Below are positions 1 through 8,624 of a stretch of 64,000 bases of DNA, piece after piece. Made by a program: the position numbers and the translations under genes. Source of the stretch: Sphingobacterium bambusae (lineage in GTDB: Bacteria; Bacteroidota; Bacteroidia; Sphingobacteriales; Sphingobacteriaceae). The DNA lies in the NCBI RefSeq assembly GCF_033955345.1, contig NZ_CP138332.1, forward strand, positions 5,497,553 to 5,561,552. The letters run 5' to 3'. Below the pieces are notes generated by a model. The model made no database searches and was not told the origin of the DNA. It saw only the letters and a program-made list of their open reading frames with translations. How positions within the stretch are numbered: position 1 is the stretch's first letter; each line of letters opens with the position of its first letter.

Positions 1-2
1 GG

Positions 3-1079
3 TTCGGCATCGAATTAAAAAAAGGATCGTATGCTAGGTACCACGAGCAAAGTGAGTTGGAAGCCTATAATCAAGGAATTATAAACTTTAACATCGATAA
101 AGTCTATACGTTAATAAATAGCGTGGAAAACTCAAAAGGAATACATTTGCCTTTCCGTCTCAGATCTCTGCTTCGCTTCCTCTTTGTAATAGACATTAAT
201 ATCTTCCGCCAGTACATTGACGGCCTCAAAACTCCTATTAATTATGTAGCGGCGCTTGAATGGATGAGCGCCCAACAGCTGGCTACATTTTTTAAGGGAC
301 ATACCTCTGCTAAAAAATGGCTTTTATTTGAAGGTATACGCCAGCTGGTAGCTAGAAAATCCAGTGTCGACAGTTTACTGACGGCGAAATATCTTTTAAT
401 CAAGCTCTACGATCAGGACAAAAACTTTTTCATACAGATCTGTAACTACGAAAATAGAAGTCCGTCATTTAATCAAATATTAGGCAGCTGTCTAGCAATC
501 ATCCCTACGCTTACACCAGACCTAATAAATCAATTATTTAAAATAGGTCAATACACCTTTTTTGTAAAGAATAAAGATTTATTGCTCGACGCTTTCCTTA
601 ATGATGCGAGTGATGACAGAATTGAAATATTACTGTACTGTATTCATAAAAAATGGTTAGCTTACCTAGACAGCTTACCTCAGGAGATAGATTTCAATGT
701 ATTGCATCCAGTCCTAACAGATTACGCAAATTACGTTGTTAAATATCTATGCAGGTCTTGCACAATAGATGAGACAAAGAAACTATGGGACGAAGCTTAT
801 TTTAAAATTGAAAATATCGACTCCAAATGGCATCGAACTCAGCCTAGCCGCTTAACATATTTTATGATCTTATTCGGCAAGCTTTATCTATATACACTGT
901 CCCTGATTGATAGTGAGCATATCGATACAATGAAGAACAAATTCTTAAAACTTCTAAATAACAGTATTTTTATGAGCCGATATGGGGAAGAATCTGTTAC
1001 CGCAAACCTAATTTCCGTAAGCCTGGTCATCGCTCATATCAAAGATCTGCTAAAAATTAAAGCCGAAGAAGCTAAATAA
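3..1079 (+). CDS. Hypothetical protein, 5' end outside window
   Basis: The frame is open to the left edge of the window. A TTG at 57 could be taken as a start, but the codons from position 3 continue the same frame without a stop, so the gene is probably cut by the window edge. The visible part is about 358 residues, rich in Leu, Ile, Lys and aromatics, with a helical look and no signal peptide, membrane segment or motif I recognise. It is AT-rich like the next two genes and convergent with the TPR/PIN gene, separated by about 190 bases. I infer that it belongs to the same accessory island. No function is assigned. Confidence 0.75.
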   Translation, partial: FGIELKKGSYARYHEQSELEAYNQGIINFNIDKVYTLINSVENSKGIHLPFRLRSLLRFLFVIDINIFRQYIDGLKTPINYVAALEWMSAQQLATFFKGHTSAKKWLLFEGIRQLVARKSSVDSLLTAKYLLIKLYDQDKNFFIQICNYENRSPSFNQILGSCLAIIPTLTPDLINQLFKIGQYTFFVKNKDLLLDAFLNDASDDRIEILLYCIHKKWLAYLDSLPQEIDFNVLHPVLTDYANYVVKYLCRSCTIDETKKLWDEAYFKIENIDSKWHRTQPSRLTYFMILFGKLYLYTLSLIDSEHIDTMKNKFLKLLNNSIFMSRYGEESVTANLISVSLVIAHIKDLLKIKAEEAK

Positions 1080-1266
1080 CAAGCATAGCGATTGTGAAGA
1101 TGAGAACAACACAGAAATACATTTTTTAATTGAGTATTTTAAAACAACAAACGTTTGTTAGTAACAACAACGCATAAGTCAATTAACAGCAACGAATCCG
1201 TAGTAGAGCATGACAGACACTTTAATGACCTATGCTATTTTTTAAAAAATTGTTAAGGTAGTAAGT

Positions 1267-4200
1267 CTAAAAGTTGTGTAGTTCAAGAAATTTGAGCATC
1301 AGTCTTTTTAGAAAAGAAAATAAAGCTGCATTACCTCTATACAGCTTCATAATCCTTTCATAGCTATCCACAACTTCATCAACAGTTCTTTCAGCAAATA
1401 CAGAAGAGAGACTAAACAAAGCTATATCTTGATTTTTTTGATCGTCGATATTATCTAAATTAATTAACAGATCAAAAAAATTGAACACGGTATGAATGAC
1501 ACTTTCGCTCGTAGAAACCCTTCCTGCGAGCACTTTAGACAACTCCATAAATCTGTTTGATACGTGATACCCTTCTGACTTAAGGCAGTACAATAGTGTA
1601 TGTTCATTGACAGAAATAAAACTATATTGAAGCTCAAGTAGACTAATCAAACTTTCATGGTATGTATCGTCTTCAATAAGTTCATGTTCTTTTAGGTGCT
1701 TAAGCAGCGGAACAATCCAGCAACCAATTTCCTCCCCACACAAATTTAAGATTTGACTTCTAAACGCAACATCATCAGATAAAAGCAGTGATCCTTTTTG
1801 GTGAGCTAACAATACGGCATCATAAAAAGATCGTCCATGCTTCTTGTATACTCTAATTTTGTCATTATTGTTAACTGCTAAAGTATCTGGATTTTCAATA
1901 CAAACATATTTTCGTAGAGCAATCAATATTGGAGAGGAATCTAGCGTCTCGCCATCTTTTATGTTATATATGTTCTGTTGTAAATAATCATAAATTACTT
2001 CGTACGTGCTAGGGGTTATCGTTAAGGTACATAAATTTGAGCTAACAGTGTCCAATAAATTCAACTCTAACAAAGTAAACACCCCGCATATATCTAGAAC
2101 CAAACCATTTCTTAGTTTATTTTTATCCAACATGTTGTGATCAGTAACGGTCGCATGGGAAGCCAATAATTTATGTCCTTGTACTCTTATCCGATGCCGA
2201 ATACTAATGGGGTTATCATTTAGTATTGAAGAAATACCTCCTATTCCTATCTCCCCTGCCCTGTAGTAATCAAGTATGATAGAAAACGGGGTCCCCTTAC
2301 CCTCTGCCCTGGAAAGTCCAATAGTATTTAGAATGTTACTCAATTCCTCAATTTGAAAAGATTTTACCGACCCCTCCCTTTTAAAAACTCCATTTGCATT
2401 GGCAAAGCATTGGTCAAACTGGTGTTTGTATTTACTGACTATAGATTCCATAATCCACTTCTTTTTCATAAAGGCACTTTCTAAAGTAACCTCAAAACTA
2501 ACTTCTTTCCCCGCTAAGTGTACAAATAAGTTATCGTCAGTTGACACTTCGCTTCTCGACTTAATTAATTCGTAAGATGGTCGATTTTCAAAAAGAAGAT
2601 TAATTCTTTCGTTAGCACCATCATAAAGAACTACATACGTGTCCTCTTCGACAATTGTGGGAATGTTTAAATAAGAAAGCACATCAAATTTAAACCAGAA
2701 TGTCAAATACAAATCGTTTGATTGCGGGCTGTTCTGCCTGCGATGGTTTTCATACAAAATGTCAATAGATTTCGTTATTCGACCTCGGTATGCTAAAATT
2801 GTCAAATACTCCTGGAGATCTTCTTTCTCCAATGCTAGGTAATCGAACTCGAAATCTAAATATTGATCAAGTAGCTCATAGTTTTGCGTTTTAAAATGTA
2901 ATGTAATAACAAACAATCGTACATCAATTCGGTCAGGATAAACCATTAAATATTGCTCGGCTACAGATATCGCCTTTTCAAATTGGTAGTTTAAGGTATA
3001 AAGATTACATTCCATTAGCGAGTGCTTGGAATGTATCCCTTTATTCTCCCTTAGTCCGCTTAATAACTCCACTAATTTGAAAGTATCGCCATTTTTTTCA
3101 ACTAAACGCAGCAAATGATCGGTTATTGGATCATAGTCTAAGGTTAACACTCTCTTTTCCAAGAGAGCAATCGCTTTATCATAAGCCTTAGTTTCTTCGA
3201 ACAATTCTACCAGTTGATAGATTAAACTAAATCTAGTTTGGTCATTGACCTGCGACTCGCATTCAGAGAGTAAGTTCAAATAATCGTCGGACTGTAGATA
3301 AATCAAGATCCTTATCTCAATAATTCTAAAATCCAAACCATCAAATTCCTTAATTTTCGTTTGCCAATAAATTAATTTATCGATATCTTGGTTTTTAATA
3401 TATCTGTCGACTAGAAAATTGGTTGCTTGGTTTACAAATACGCTACCTTCTCTTTCTATGAGGTTTTGATAGTATCTCTCTAATAAATCGACCCTATTCG
3501 CTTGTGAGGTTATTTCGGTGAGCATGAGAGCATCTTCCATTTCACCGTACAACAAGAAGTGTTTATCCAGCGTTGCAATTGCGCCATCAAAATCCATTAA
3601 CGAGTAATGAATCATAGCTTTTAGCCTATAAAATTTCTGTTGTTCAAGAGGATACTCAGATGCTAGTTCCTCCAAAATAACTAACGCATCGGATTCTTTA
3701 CGAAGAAGATACAGCAAAGTTACCTCTGCCTGCTTCAAAAAAAGCTTACTTTCGGTAACATCTTTATCAGAACTAAGCAAGTCGTAAATTAACCCGAAGA
3801 GATAATCTATTTCTTTAATTAGGTCACTGTTAACACTTCGAAGGTTATATATCCTATAATCTAATTGGTACCTATGGAGTACACTTTCGATATAGGTCAC
3901 TTTAATACTATCGTCTTCAGGAGATAAAGCGAAAGCCTCTTGAATAATTTTATAATAACTATCGAAATCATGCTGATCTCTGTATACAAGTGCAATAGCT
4001 CTTTTGACTTTTGGTTCCTCAACAAATCTTCCAGGAATCTGTTTAAGAATTTCATCAAGACCATGAATACCCTTTTTTATAATGATATATACTTCCCAAA
4101 TATCAGAATGCTGTTGACCAAACGAAAGTACAGCCTTTTCAATCAACTTGTCCGCTTCGGAGCATTGGTTTCGATTATGCAGAACTTGAGCATAATTACA

Positions 4201-4938
4201 TAAAGCTGCATAATTTTCAGGATTCAAATCGAAAGCTTTTTTAAAGTATTGGTGGGCTTCATCCTTTTTTCCAAGTTCAAAATGACAGTGGCCGATATTC
4301 GTTAGGATGGCAGATTTGTGATCAACAGATTTAATTACATGAAAATTCTTTTCCAAAATAATCAGTGCATCCAAAGCTAACGTAAATTGCTTGCCTTCTA
4401 TAAATGCATTTGCGAAGTTAATCTGCTCCTTCACCAAAGGACTATCGTCATTTAAAGCTTTTATAGCCGCTAAAATTACAGTGGCCTGCTGGTTTGATTG
4501 CTCTTTAAAATCAACAAAAGAATTAAACATCTCACTTTGAACAGGTGTCATGACCGTTCTAAGCAGACTATCGTAGATCTTAAAAAACTCATCCAGGATA
4601 GTATCTTGTCTGTCTACCATCGCATTATTAACATGCCATACAAAAGGGGCCTTGTCTTTATTCTGTATATAGCTATTTTTAAAAACAAGAAAAGAATCTT
4701 CTCGCATTAAAAGATTGGAAAGTGCAATTTGGTTAAATCTAACTTCAAAAAGTAGCAACGTATGTATGTAAAGCGATTTCTCCTCATCTTTCGGCTTCTC
4801 GATATCATAAAGTGCTAAAAATTTATGAAATTCGTTTATATCCTTAAGTTTTTGGTATCCGAGGCTCGTAGCGGCCTTTAGTACGTCAGTGACAAATGGC
4901 AGTGCTAATAGCCCCAAAATTGTTTTGATCATAGTCAA
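1267..4938 (-). CDS. TPR protein with GreA/B-C-like and PIN-like domains
   Basis: A 1223-residue protein. The N-terminus has a hydrophobic stretch and helices. From about residue 170 to 720 there are TPR-like helix pairs, clearest near residues 210-270 (AILTNIGHCHFELGKKDEA). About residues 755-830 resemble the GreA/GreB C-terminal fold (LFVHLAGKEVSFEV, compare the family's GK-V-G-V pattern). About 940-1080 resemble a PIN nuclease: LVLDICGVF supplies an early Asp, SFYDAVLLAH a middle Asp, and LLLSDDVAF the late acidic pair. This order matches the TPR-GreAB-C-PIN architecture that I recall from conflict-system surveys, where the PIN part is thought to cut RNA. The domain calls rest on motif reading. 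The gene is AT-rich and lies in an island with DUF4238 and an integrase stub. A role in defence is inferred. Confidence 0.7.
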   Translation of the reverse strand: MTMIKTILGLLALPFVTDVLKAATSLGYQKLKDINEFHKFLALYDIEKPKDEEKSLYIHTLLLFEVRFNQIALSNLLMREDSFLVFKNSYIQNKDKAPFVWHVNNAMVDRQDTILDEFFKIYDSLLRTVMTPVQSEMFNSFVDFKEQSNQQATVILAAIKALNDDSPLVKEQINFANAFIEGKQFTLALDALIILEKNFHVIKSVDHKSAILTNIGHCHFELGKKDEAHQYFKKAFDLNPENYAALCNYAQVLHNRNQCSEADKLIEKAVLSFGQQHSDIWEVYIIIKKGIHGLDEILKQIPGRFVEEPKVKRAIALVYRDQHDFDSYYKIIQEAFALSPEDDSIKVTYIESVLHRYQLDYRIYNLRSVNSDLIKEIDYLFGLIYDLLSSDKDVTESKLFLKQAEVTLLYLLRKESDALVILEELASEYPLEQQKFYRLKAMIHYSLMDFDGAIATLDKHFLLYGEMEDALMLTEITSQANRVDLLERYYQNLIEREGSVFVNQATNFLVDRYIKNQDIDKLIYWQTKIKEFDGLDFRIIEIRILIYLQSDDYLNLLSECESQVNDQTRFSLIYQLVELFEETKAYDKAIALLEKRVLTLDYDPITDHLLRLVEKNGDTFKLVELLSGLRENKGIHSKHSLMECNLYTLNYQFEKAISVAEQYLMVYPDRIDVRLFVITLHFKTQNYELLDQYLDFEFDYLALEKEDLQEYLTILAYRGRITKSIDILYENHRRQNSPQSNDLYLTFWFKFDVLSYLNIPTIVEEDTYVVLYDGANERINLLFENRPSYELIKSRSEVSTDDNLFVHLAGKEVSFEVTLESAFMKKKWIMESIVSKYKHQFDQCFANANGVFKREGSVKSFQIEELSNILNTIGLSRAEGKGTPFSIILDYYRAGEIGIGGISSILNDNPISIRHRIRVQGHKLLASHATVTDHNMLDKNKLRNGLVLDICGVFTLLELNLLDTVSSNLCTLTITPSTYEVIYDYLQQNIYNIKDGETLDSSPILIALRKYVCIENPDTLAVNNNDKIRVYKKHGRSFYDAVLLAHQKGSLLLSDDVAFRSQILNLCGEEIGCWIVPLLKHLKEHELIEDDTYHESLISLLELQYSFISVNEHTLLYCLKSEGYHVSNRFMELSKVLAGRVSTSESVIHTVFNFFDLLINLDNIDDQKNQDIALFSLSSVFAERTVDEVVDSYERIMKLYRGNAALFSFLKRLMLKFLELHNF

Positions 4939-5526
4939 TTCGTAGAAAGAACAAAAATACGCAAAAGCTATCGAAAAGATTTAATTTTCAAACCTTCAAA
5001 AGCACCATTGAACCTTCTTTTTTTCGTAGCTGAAGTTTTTATTTTTAGGTTGTTGCATTGAAAATTTCGAAAATGAGCGGACAGAATCATTTTTATTTGC
5101 AAGCTTGGATCCAATAAAGTCGTTGATACATATACAAACACAATAATTACTAAAAAAACCGAAAGTAGATAGTTTAAAATTAGCAAAATACATTAAAATA
5201 GTACAATGAAAAATAACGCAACATGACTTCTCAATTGGTATTTTTTTATGATTTATATTCGTTCATAACAGCTGTTAATTAACAAAACAACAATTAAGAA
5301 CAGTCAAAAAAAAATGATTAACATCGGCAAAACAAATATTACATGAAGTGGAAACACTTCCTTCGGCCGTACCTTAATCTACAAACTACAAAGGGTAGAT
5401 GAAAATAGTCCAACCTCTTAATGAAGACCGGCATTTTAATTTATGTCATTTTATTCTTATCTTTTTACATTAATTATCTACTTTGTTAATTTACACAAAA
5501 TGGATACAAATCCTAAATAACGTATT
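4939..5526. other. Intergenic, AT-rich, divergent promoters
   Basis: The 588 bases between the divergent TPR/PIN and DUF4238 genes are very AT-rich. Two overlapping leftward frames of 65-72 codons are present, but their composition (Phe, Asn and Lys runs) looks like AT-rich noise. I see no convincing gene. The region must hold promoters for both flanking genes. Confidence 0.5.
5482..5512 (+). promoter_or_regulatory. Possible promoter of the DUF4238 gene
   Basis: TTTG at 5482-5485 is followed after 19 bases by TACAAATC at 5505-5512. This has the spacing of the Bacteroidota -33/-7 promoter, but the -7 element matches TAnnTTTG poorly. The start codon lies 15 bases further on, with no Shine-Dalgarno sequence. 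Confidence 0.25.
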
Positions 5527-6465
5527 ATGAAACCTAGTAACCCAACAAAACATCATTATGTTCCAAGAGTTTATCTAAAGCGCTTTGCTGATGAGAATAG
5601 TGAGTTTTTTCAATTCAGTAAACAATACAAAACGATTTCACAAAAACATATCTCTAAGGTTGGCTATAAACATGATTATTTCAAAATTCAACGAGAAGAA
5701 ACAAAGCTTATCAATAGCATACAAGATGAATATTATATTGAAAAGAACGGTTTCACCCAACAGGAAAACAATTTCAATAAATTAGCGAGCCTCGTATCGC
5801 AAAAACTTCAAATCTCTTTTGAGATGAGAAAAATCGAGGTAGAAATACTTTTACAAACTATTATTACCATAAAAAGACGAAACCCAAGTACACGTCAACA
5901 ACTAACCGATAATTTGAAAAAGGAAGCTGCATCAGGCACTTTTGAAAGAATCTTTGAACCATTCAGAGAATTAGCTCAAAAGGTTGATAATGCCGATCCC
6001 ATGATTTATCTAAACAAGGAAAAGAATGAGTTTATTAATGACCCAAGTAAATCTGACGATCTCTATCTCAGCTCGTTCATTGATCAGTCCAAAGTCGTAA
6101 GAGAAATCACAAAAACTTTTTTTCAATCCGCCATTCAAATATATCATGCTCCCGAAGACAGTCAATTCGTCACCAGTGACAATCCAGGATTTTTTGTTAG
6201 TGGAAACGAAATTATCAATTTTGGCGGTTTAGGCGGATCATATCTGTTCGCATTTCCAATCAGCCCAGAAACATGTCTAATCATTGACAGCGACGAGTCA
6301 GGATATCCTTCGATTCATCATACAACGATAATCCCAAAAGTTTGTACAAAAAAACAGGTCGATTATATAAACTATGCAACTACACTTATTGCAAACGGCA
6401 ACGTTTTCGTTAAAGACCGTCAGTATGCTGAACAGGTCAAAAGTCAATCCAGAACAAATCAATAG
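5527..6465 (+). CDS. DUF4238 family protein
   Basis: A 312-residue protein. The N-terminal HHYVPRVYLKRF motif is the hallmark of DUF4238. Further family-type motifs are FVTSDNPGFF (about residue 217) and FAFPISPETCLII (about 247). The biochemical role of the family is unknown to me; members are scattered and often sit in variable or defence-rich islands. There is no signal peptide. The start at 5527 is the first ATG and places the HHYVP motif at residues 9-13, as usual. The 3' end abuts the stub of an integrase on the other strand, which supports an origin in a mobile element. Confidence 0.85.
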   Translation: MKPSNPTKHHYVPRVYLKRFADENSEFFQFSKQYKTISQKHISKVGYKHDYFKIQREETKLINSIQDEYYIEKNGFTQQENNFNKLASLVSQKLQISFEMRKIEVEILLQTIITIKRRNPSTRQQLTDNLKKEAASGTFERIFEPFRELAQKVDNADPMIYLNKEKNEFINDPSKSDDLYLSSFIDQSKVVREITKTFFQSAIQIYHAPEDSQFVTSDNPGFFVSGNEIINFGGLGGSYLFAFPISPETCLIIDSDESGYPSIHHTTIIPKVCTKKQVDYINYATTLIANGNVFVKDRQYAEQVKSQSRTNQ

Positions 6466-6618
6466 CCATTAAACTCTCTGGTTAATTGTTTCTTGACTAC
6501 ATTAATGAACAGTGTCAAGGTACTTTCTTTTTCTTTTGTACTGTACACAAATTTTCACATTGTAGGTGCTATCATCCTTTTTGAGATGTTCAAACACCTT
6601 CATACTTACAGTTGCCAT
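6459..6618 (-). pseudogene. Tyrosine recombinase N-terminal arm-domain remnant
   Basis: Reading leftward from an ATG at 6618, the translation begins MATVSMKVFEHLKKDDSTYN and runs on through VKICVQYKRKRKYLDTVH to a TAA at 6502-6504. A shift of one base restores NVVKKQLTREF. Together these match the arm-type DNA-binding domain at the start of Bacteroidota phage/conjugative-element integrases, which usually run from MATV through Y-VKI-V to the DT-H-V-KKQLT pattern. The SAM-like and catalytic domains (R-H-R-Y) are absent, because the DUF4238 gene begins where they should be. It is therefore a dead integrase stub. Confidence 0.65.
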
Positions 6619-7092
6619 AATTCTCTCGAATTAATGAACGTAAAAGCGCTGTAACACTTTTACGTTAAGTTCAACAAAAATTTAAATAAGTCACACTGGA
6701 TCGCGGTTGACATTGCGGCTTAGGGCATTGGTTCTAATTGCCCTGAAAAGTGGATTTCTTGTTTTGTGCGCCCACCTAGGCTCAGTCCAGAGACCAAAAT
6801 ATTTTGAGACTTTTGGACGGCTCTGAGTAATATAGTGCAAAAGCTTCGTTTCTGACTCATTGAACTAATTTACAGATATCTATGGAGATGTGAAAATTCT
6901 GTGTTGTAACCTATTTGTAACACTTTTATTTTTTGTCATATTTAATTCTACATTTGCTAACAATCGTTGGAAATGTTCCCAATACGGATCTCTTTGGCTA
7001 TTGCCTCTGCACCAAATCAGCTTACGCAACCATAACAAATTTGAAATTGTCAACATATAATCGTAATATTGCGATTATAAAAAGCTATAAGC
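6619..7092. other. Intergenic with an ATG-less open frame and hairpin
   Basis: Between the integrase stub and arsR there is no complete gene. On the minus strand, about 6691-6868 is open for 58 codons without an ATG and reads like real protein (KYFGLWTEPRWAHKTRNP near its middle), so it may be a gene remnant. An AGGGCA/TGCCCT inverted repeat lies at about 6722-6744. The region would be expected to hold an attachment site if the integrase stub marks an element end, but I could not identify direct repeats inside the window. Confidence 0.35.
7056..7079. promoter_or_regulatory. Operator palindrome upstream of arsR
   Basis: TATAATCG (7056-7063) and CGATTATA (7072-7079) form a perfect 8-bp inverted repeat with an 8-base spacer. 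It ends 13 bases before the arsR start. The core ATCG-N8-CGAT recurs before the next gene at 7443-7458, as expected for an ArsR-type autoregulated operon. Confidence 0.7.
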
Positions 7093-7422
7093 ATGGGAAT
7101 CACCAAGACAGATATATTTTCAGAAGAACATAACAAGCTTGCTTCCTTGTTTAAAGTACTGGGACACCCGGCACGCGTTGCTATCCTTAACCATATTATC
7201 AAACAAAATGCATGCATCTGTAATGATCTTGTTGAAGAGCTAGGCTTGGCGCAAGCCACCATTTCTCAGCATTTAAAAGAGCTAAAAAGTATCGGCATTA
7301 TTCAAGGATCTATTGAAGGAAAGTCCGTATGCTATTGCATTGAAGAAAAAACCTGGAAGGAAGTGCAGGGAATAATCAATCTGTTCTTTGATCAAGACGT
7401 TAAAGTAGAAAAATGCTGTTAG
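7093..7422 (+). CDS. arsR: ArsR-family metalloregulator
   Basis: A 109-residue winged-helix repressor. HPARVAILNHI at about residues 25-35 and LGLAQATISQHLKELKSIGI at about 50-69 form the helix-turn-helix core, followed by the wing (GSIEGKSVCYCIEE). Cys41 and Cys43 (ACICNDLV) sit where ArsR proteins bind As(III)/Sb(III), and the C-terminus ends in a Cys pair, which may add ligands. It probably represses its own operon through the palindrome at 7056-7079 and the matching site before the DUF6428 gene. The metal specificity is inferred from the neighbouring phosphatase-type arsenate reductase. Confidence 0.88.
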   Translation: MGITKTDIFSEEHNKLASLFKVLGHPARVAILNHIIKQNACICNDLVEELGLAQATISQHLKELKSIGIIQGSIEGKSVCYCIEEKTWKEVQGIINLFFDQDVKVEKCC

Positions 7423-7429
7423 CATTTTT
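7409..7429 (+). terminator. Hairpin terminator/attenuator at end of arsR
   Basis: AAAAATGCT (7409-7417) and AGCATTTTT (7421-7429) form a perfect 9-bp stem with a 3-base loop and continue into T residues. The hairpin overlaps the arsR stop codon, so it would cut arsR transcripts off from the following genes unless read through. Confidence 0.6.
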
Positions 7430-7442
7430 TTTGCCGCGCAAC

Positions 7443-7458
7443 ATCGTTATATAGCGAT
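7443..7458. promoter_or_regulatory. Second ArsR-type operator
   Basis: ATCG (7443-7446), an 8-base spacer and CGAT (7455-7458) copy the geometry of the palindrome upstream of arsR. The site lies after the arsR terminator and 37 bases before the DUF6428 start, suggesting an internal ArsR-controlled promoter. Confidence 0.5.
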
Positions 7459-7495
7459 ATTACAATTTAAAAATTAATTAGCAAAGGAGATACCT

Positions 7496-7960
7496 ATGAA
7501 ACTATCAGAAATCAAAAGCATCCTATCAACATTAGACAATGTTGAATTTCAATTAGAAAACGGCGCTTTCGTGCCGGAACATTTCCATGTAACCGAAGTC
7601 GGTATGATTAGCAAGAACTTTATCGACTGTGGTGGCACGATAAGAACAGAACGCGTGGTCAATTTCCAACTTTGGAATGCAGACGACTTCGAGCATCGAT
7701 TAAAGCCCAACAAATTGCTTAACATTATTAAACTGTCTGAAGAACAACTGGGAATAGCCGATGCAGAGATCGAGGTAGAATATCAAACCGAAACGATTGG
7801 AAAGTATGACCTTGCATTTAGCGGAAAACATTTTGTGCTTAAAAACAAGCAAACAGCCTGCTTAGCGACGGAAGCATGTGGCCTGCCAAGTGATAAACCC
7901 AAAGTTGCGCTATCACAGTTGCAAAATTCTTGTTGCTCGCCAAATTCAGGTTGTTGCTAA
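7496..7960 (+). CDS. DUF6428 family protein, arsenic operon
   Basis: A 154-residue soluble protein resembling the small DUF6428 proteins found between arsR and the phosphatase gene in Bacteroidota (start LSEIKSILSTLDNVEFQLENG; PEHFHVTEVG at about 28). Its tail is Cys-rich (SCCSPNSGCC), suggesting metal or metalloid binding. The biochemical role is unknown. The start is preceded by AAAGGAGA at 7483-7490, an unusually strong Shine-Dalgarno sequence for this phylum. The gene is followed after 19 bases by the phosphatase gene, so the two are likely co-transcribed. Confidence 0.8.
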   Translation: MKLSEIKSILSTLDNVEFQLENGAFVPEHFHVTEVGMISKNFIDCGGTIRTERVVNFQLWNADDFEHRLKPNKLLNIIKLSEEQLGIADAEIEVEYQTETIGKYDLAFSGKHFVLKNKQTACLATEACGLPSDKPKVALSQLQNSCCSPNSGCC

Positions 7961-7979
7961 GTTGTAAAGAGCTATACGC

Positions 7980-8624
7980 ATGTACCCCAAATTAGTAGAT
8001 ACCATCGGGCAGTTTCAAGTGGATGCTGCCCTAATGCGCGAACGTAAAGCCCTACTAAAGCCGCTGATTGCCTACATTCAACGGAAGTACGATGAAGATC
8101 AGGAGATCCATATCAACTTTATTTGTACGCATAATTCCAGGCGGAGCCACTTCGCGCAAATATGGGCGCAAACGGCAGCTCGTTTTTATGGTATACAAAA
8201 CGTTCATTGTTATTCGGGCGGCACAGAAGAAACCGCCTTATACGACAAGGTAGTTTTTACACTACGTCAACAGGGCTTTCAATTTCTCCAATTGTCAGCA
8301 GGTAACAATCCGATCTACGCGATCAAGTACGACGATAACTGCGCACCTCTTATTGGCTTCTCGAAGAAATACGATCACCCCTACAATCCCCTCTCCCATT
8401 TTGCAGCCGTTATGACCTGCTCGCAGGCTGATGGCGGATGTCCATATATCGCAGGAGCCGAAAAGCGGATTCCAATCACCTTCGAGGACCCCAAGATATC
8501 CGACAACACGCCCGAGCAAGACAAGGTTTACGCCAAAACAAGCTTGGAAATAGGCCAAGACATTTGCTATGTGTTTTCACAGATCCATAAAAAAAATGAG
8601 GCAGCCAACATTAAAATTTCTTGA
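7980..8624 (+). CDS. Low-molecular-weight phosphatase / arsenate reductase-like
   Basis: A 214-residue protein of the low-molecular-weight protein-tyrosine-phosphatase fold. The active-site loop is CTHNSRRS (CX5R) at about residue 44, longer-spaced from the start than in classic ArsC. Further Cys residues (CSQADGGCPY, about 144-151) could provide the redox relay used by thioredoxin-coupled arsenate reductases, while DPKISDNTPEQD holds an Asp that may act as the general acid. The family is commonly annotated as protein-tyrosine-phosphatase in Bacteroidota ars operons. No ACR3 or ArsB pump follows in this window, so resistance would depend on a pump elsewhere. Confidence 0.8.
   Translation: MYPKLVDTIGQFQVDAALMRERKALLKPLIAYIQRKYDEDQEIHINFICTHNSRRSHFAQIWAQTAARFYGIQNVHCYSGGTEETALYDKVVFTLRQQGFQFLQLSAGNNPIYAIKYDDNCAPLIGFSKKYDHPYNPLSHFAAVMTCSQADGGCPYIAGAEKRIPITFEDPKISDNTPEQDKVYAKTSLEIGQDICYVFSQIHKKNEAANIKIS

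Noticed and set aside
4968..5193. Two overlapping leftward 65-72 codon frames
   Set aside because: Both are AT-rich noise-like translations in a divergent promoter region, and neither has a recognisable motif.
6722..6744. T-arm of a tRNA or tmRNA at the integrase edge
   Set aside because: The AGGGCA/TGCCCT stem has an 11-base loop with GGTTCTAAT, but the loop is too long for a T-arm and no acceptor stem, anticodon arm or CCA end is found nearby.
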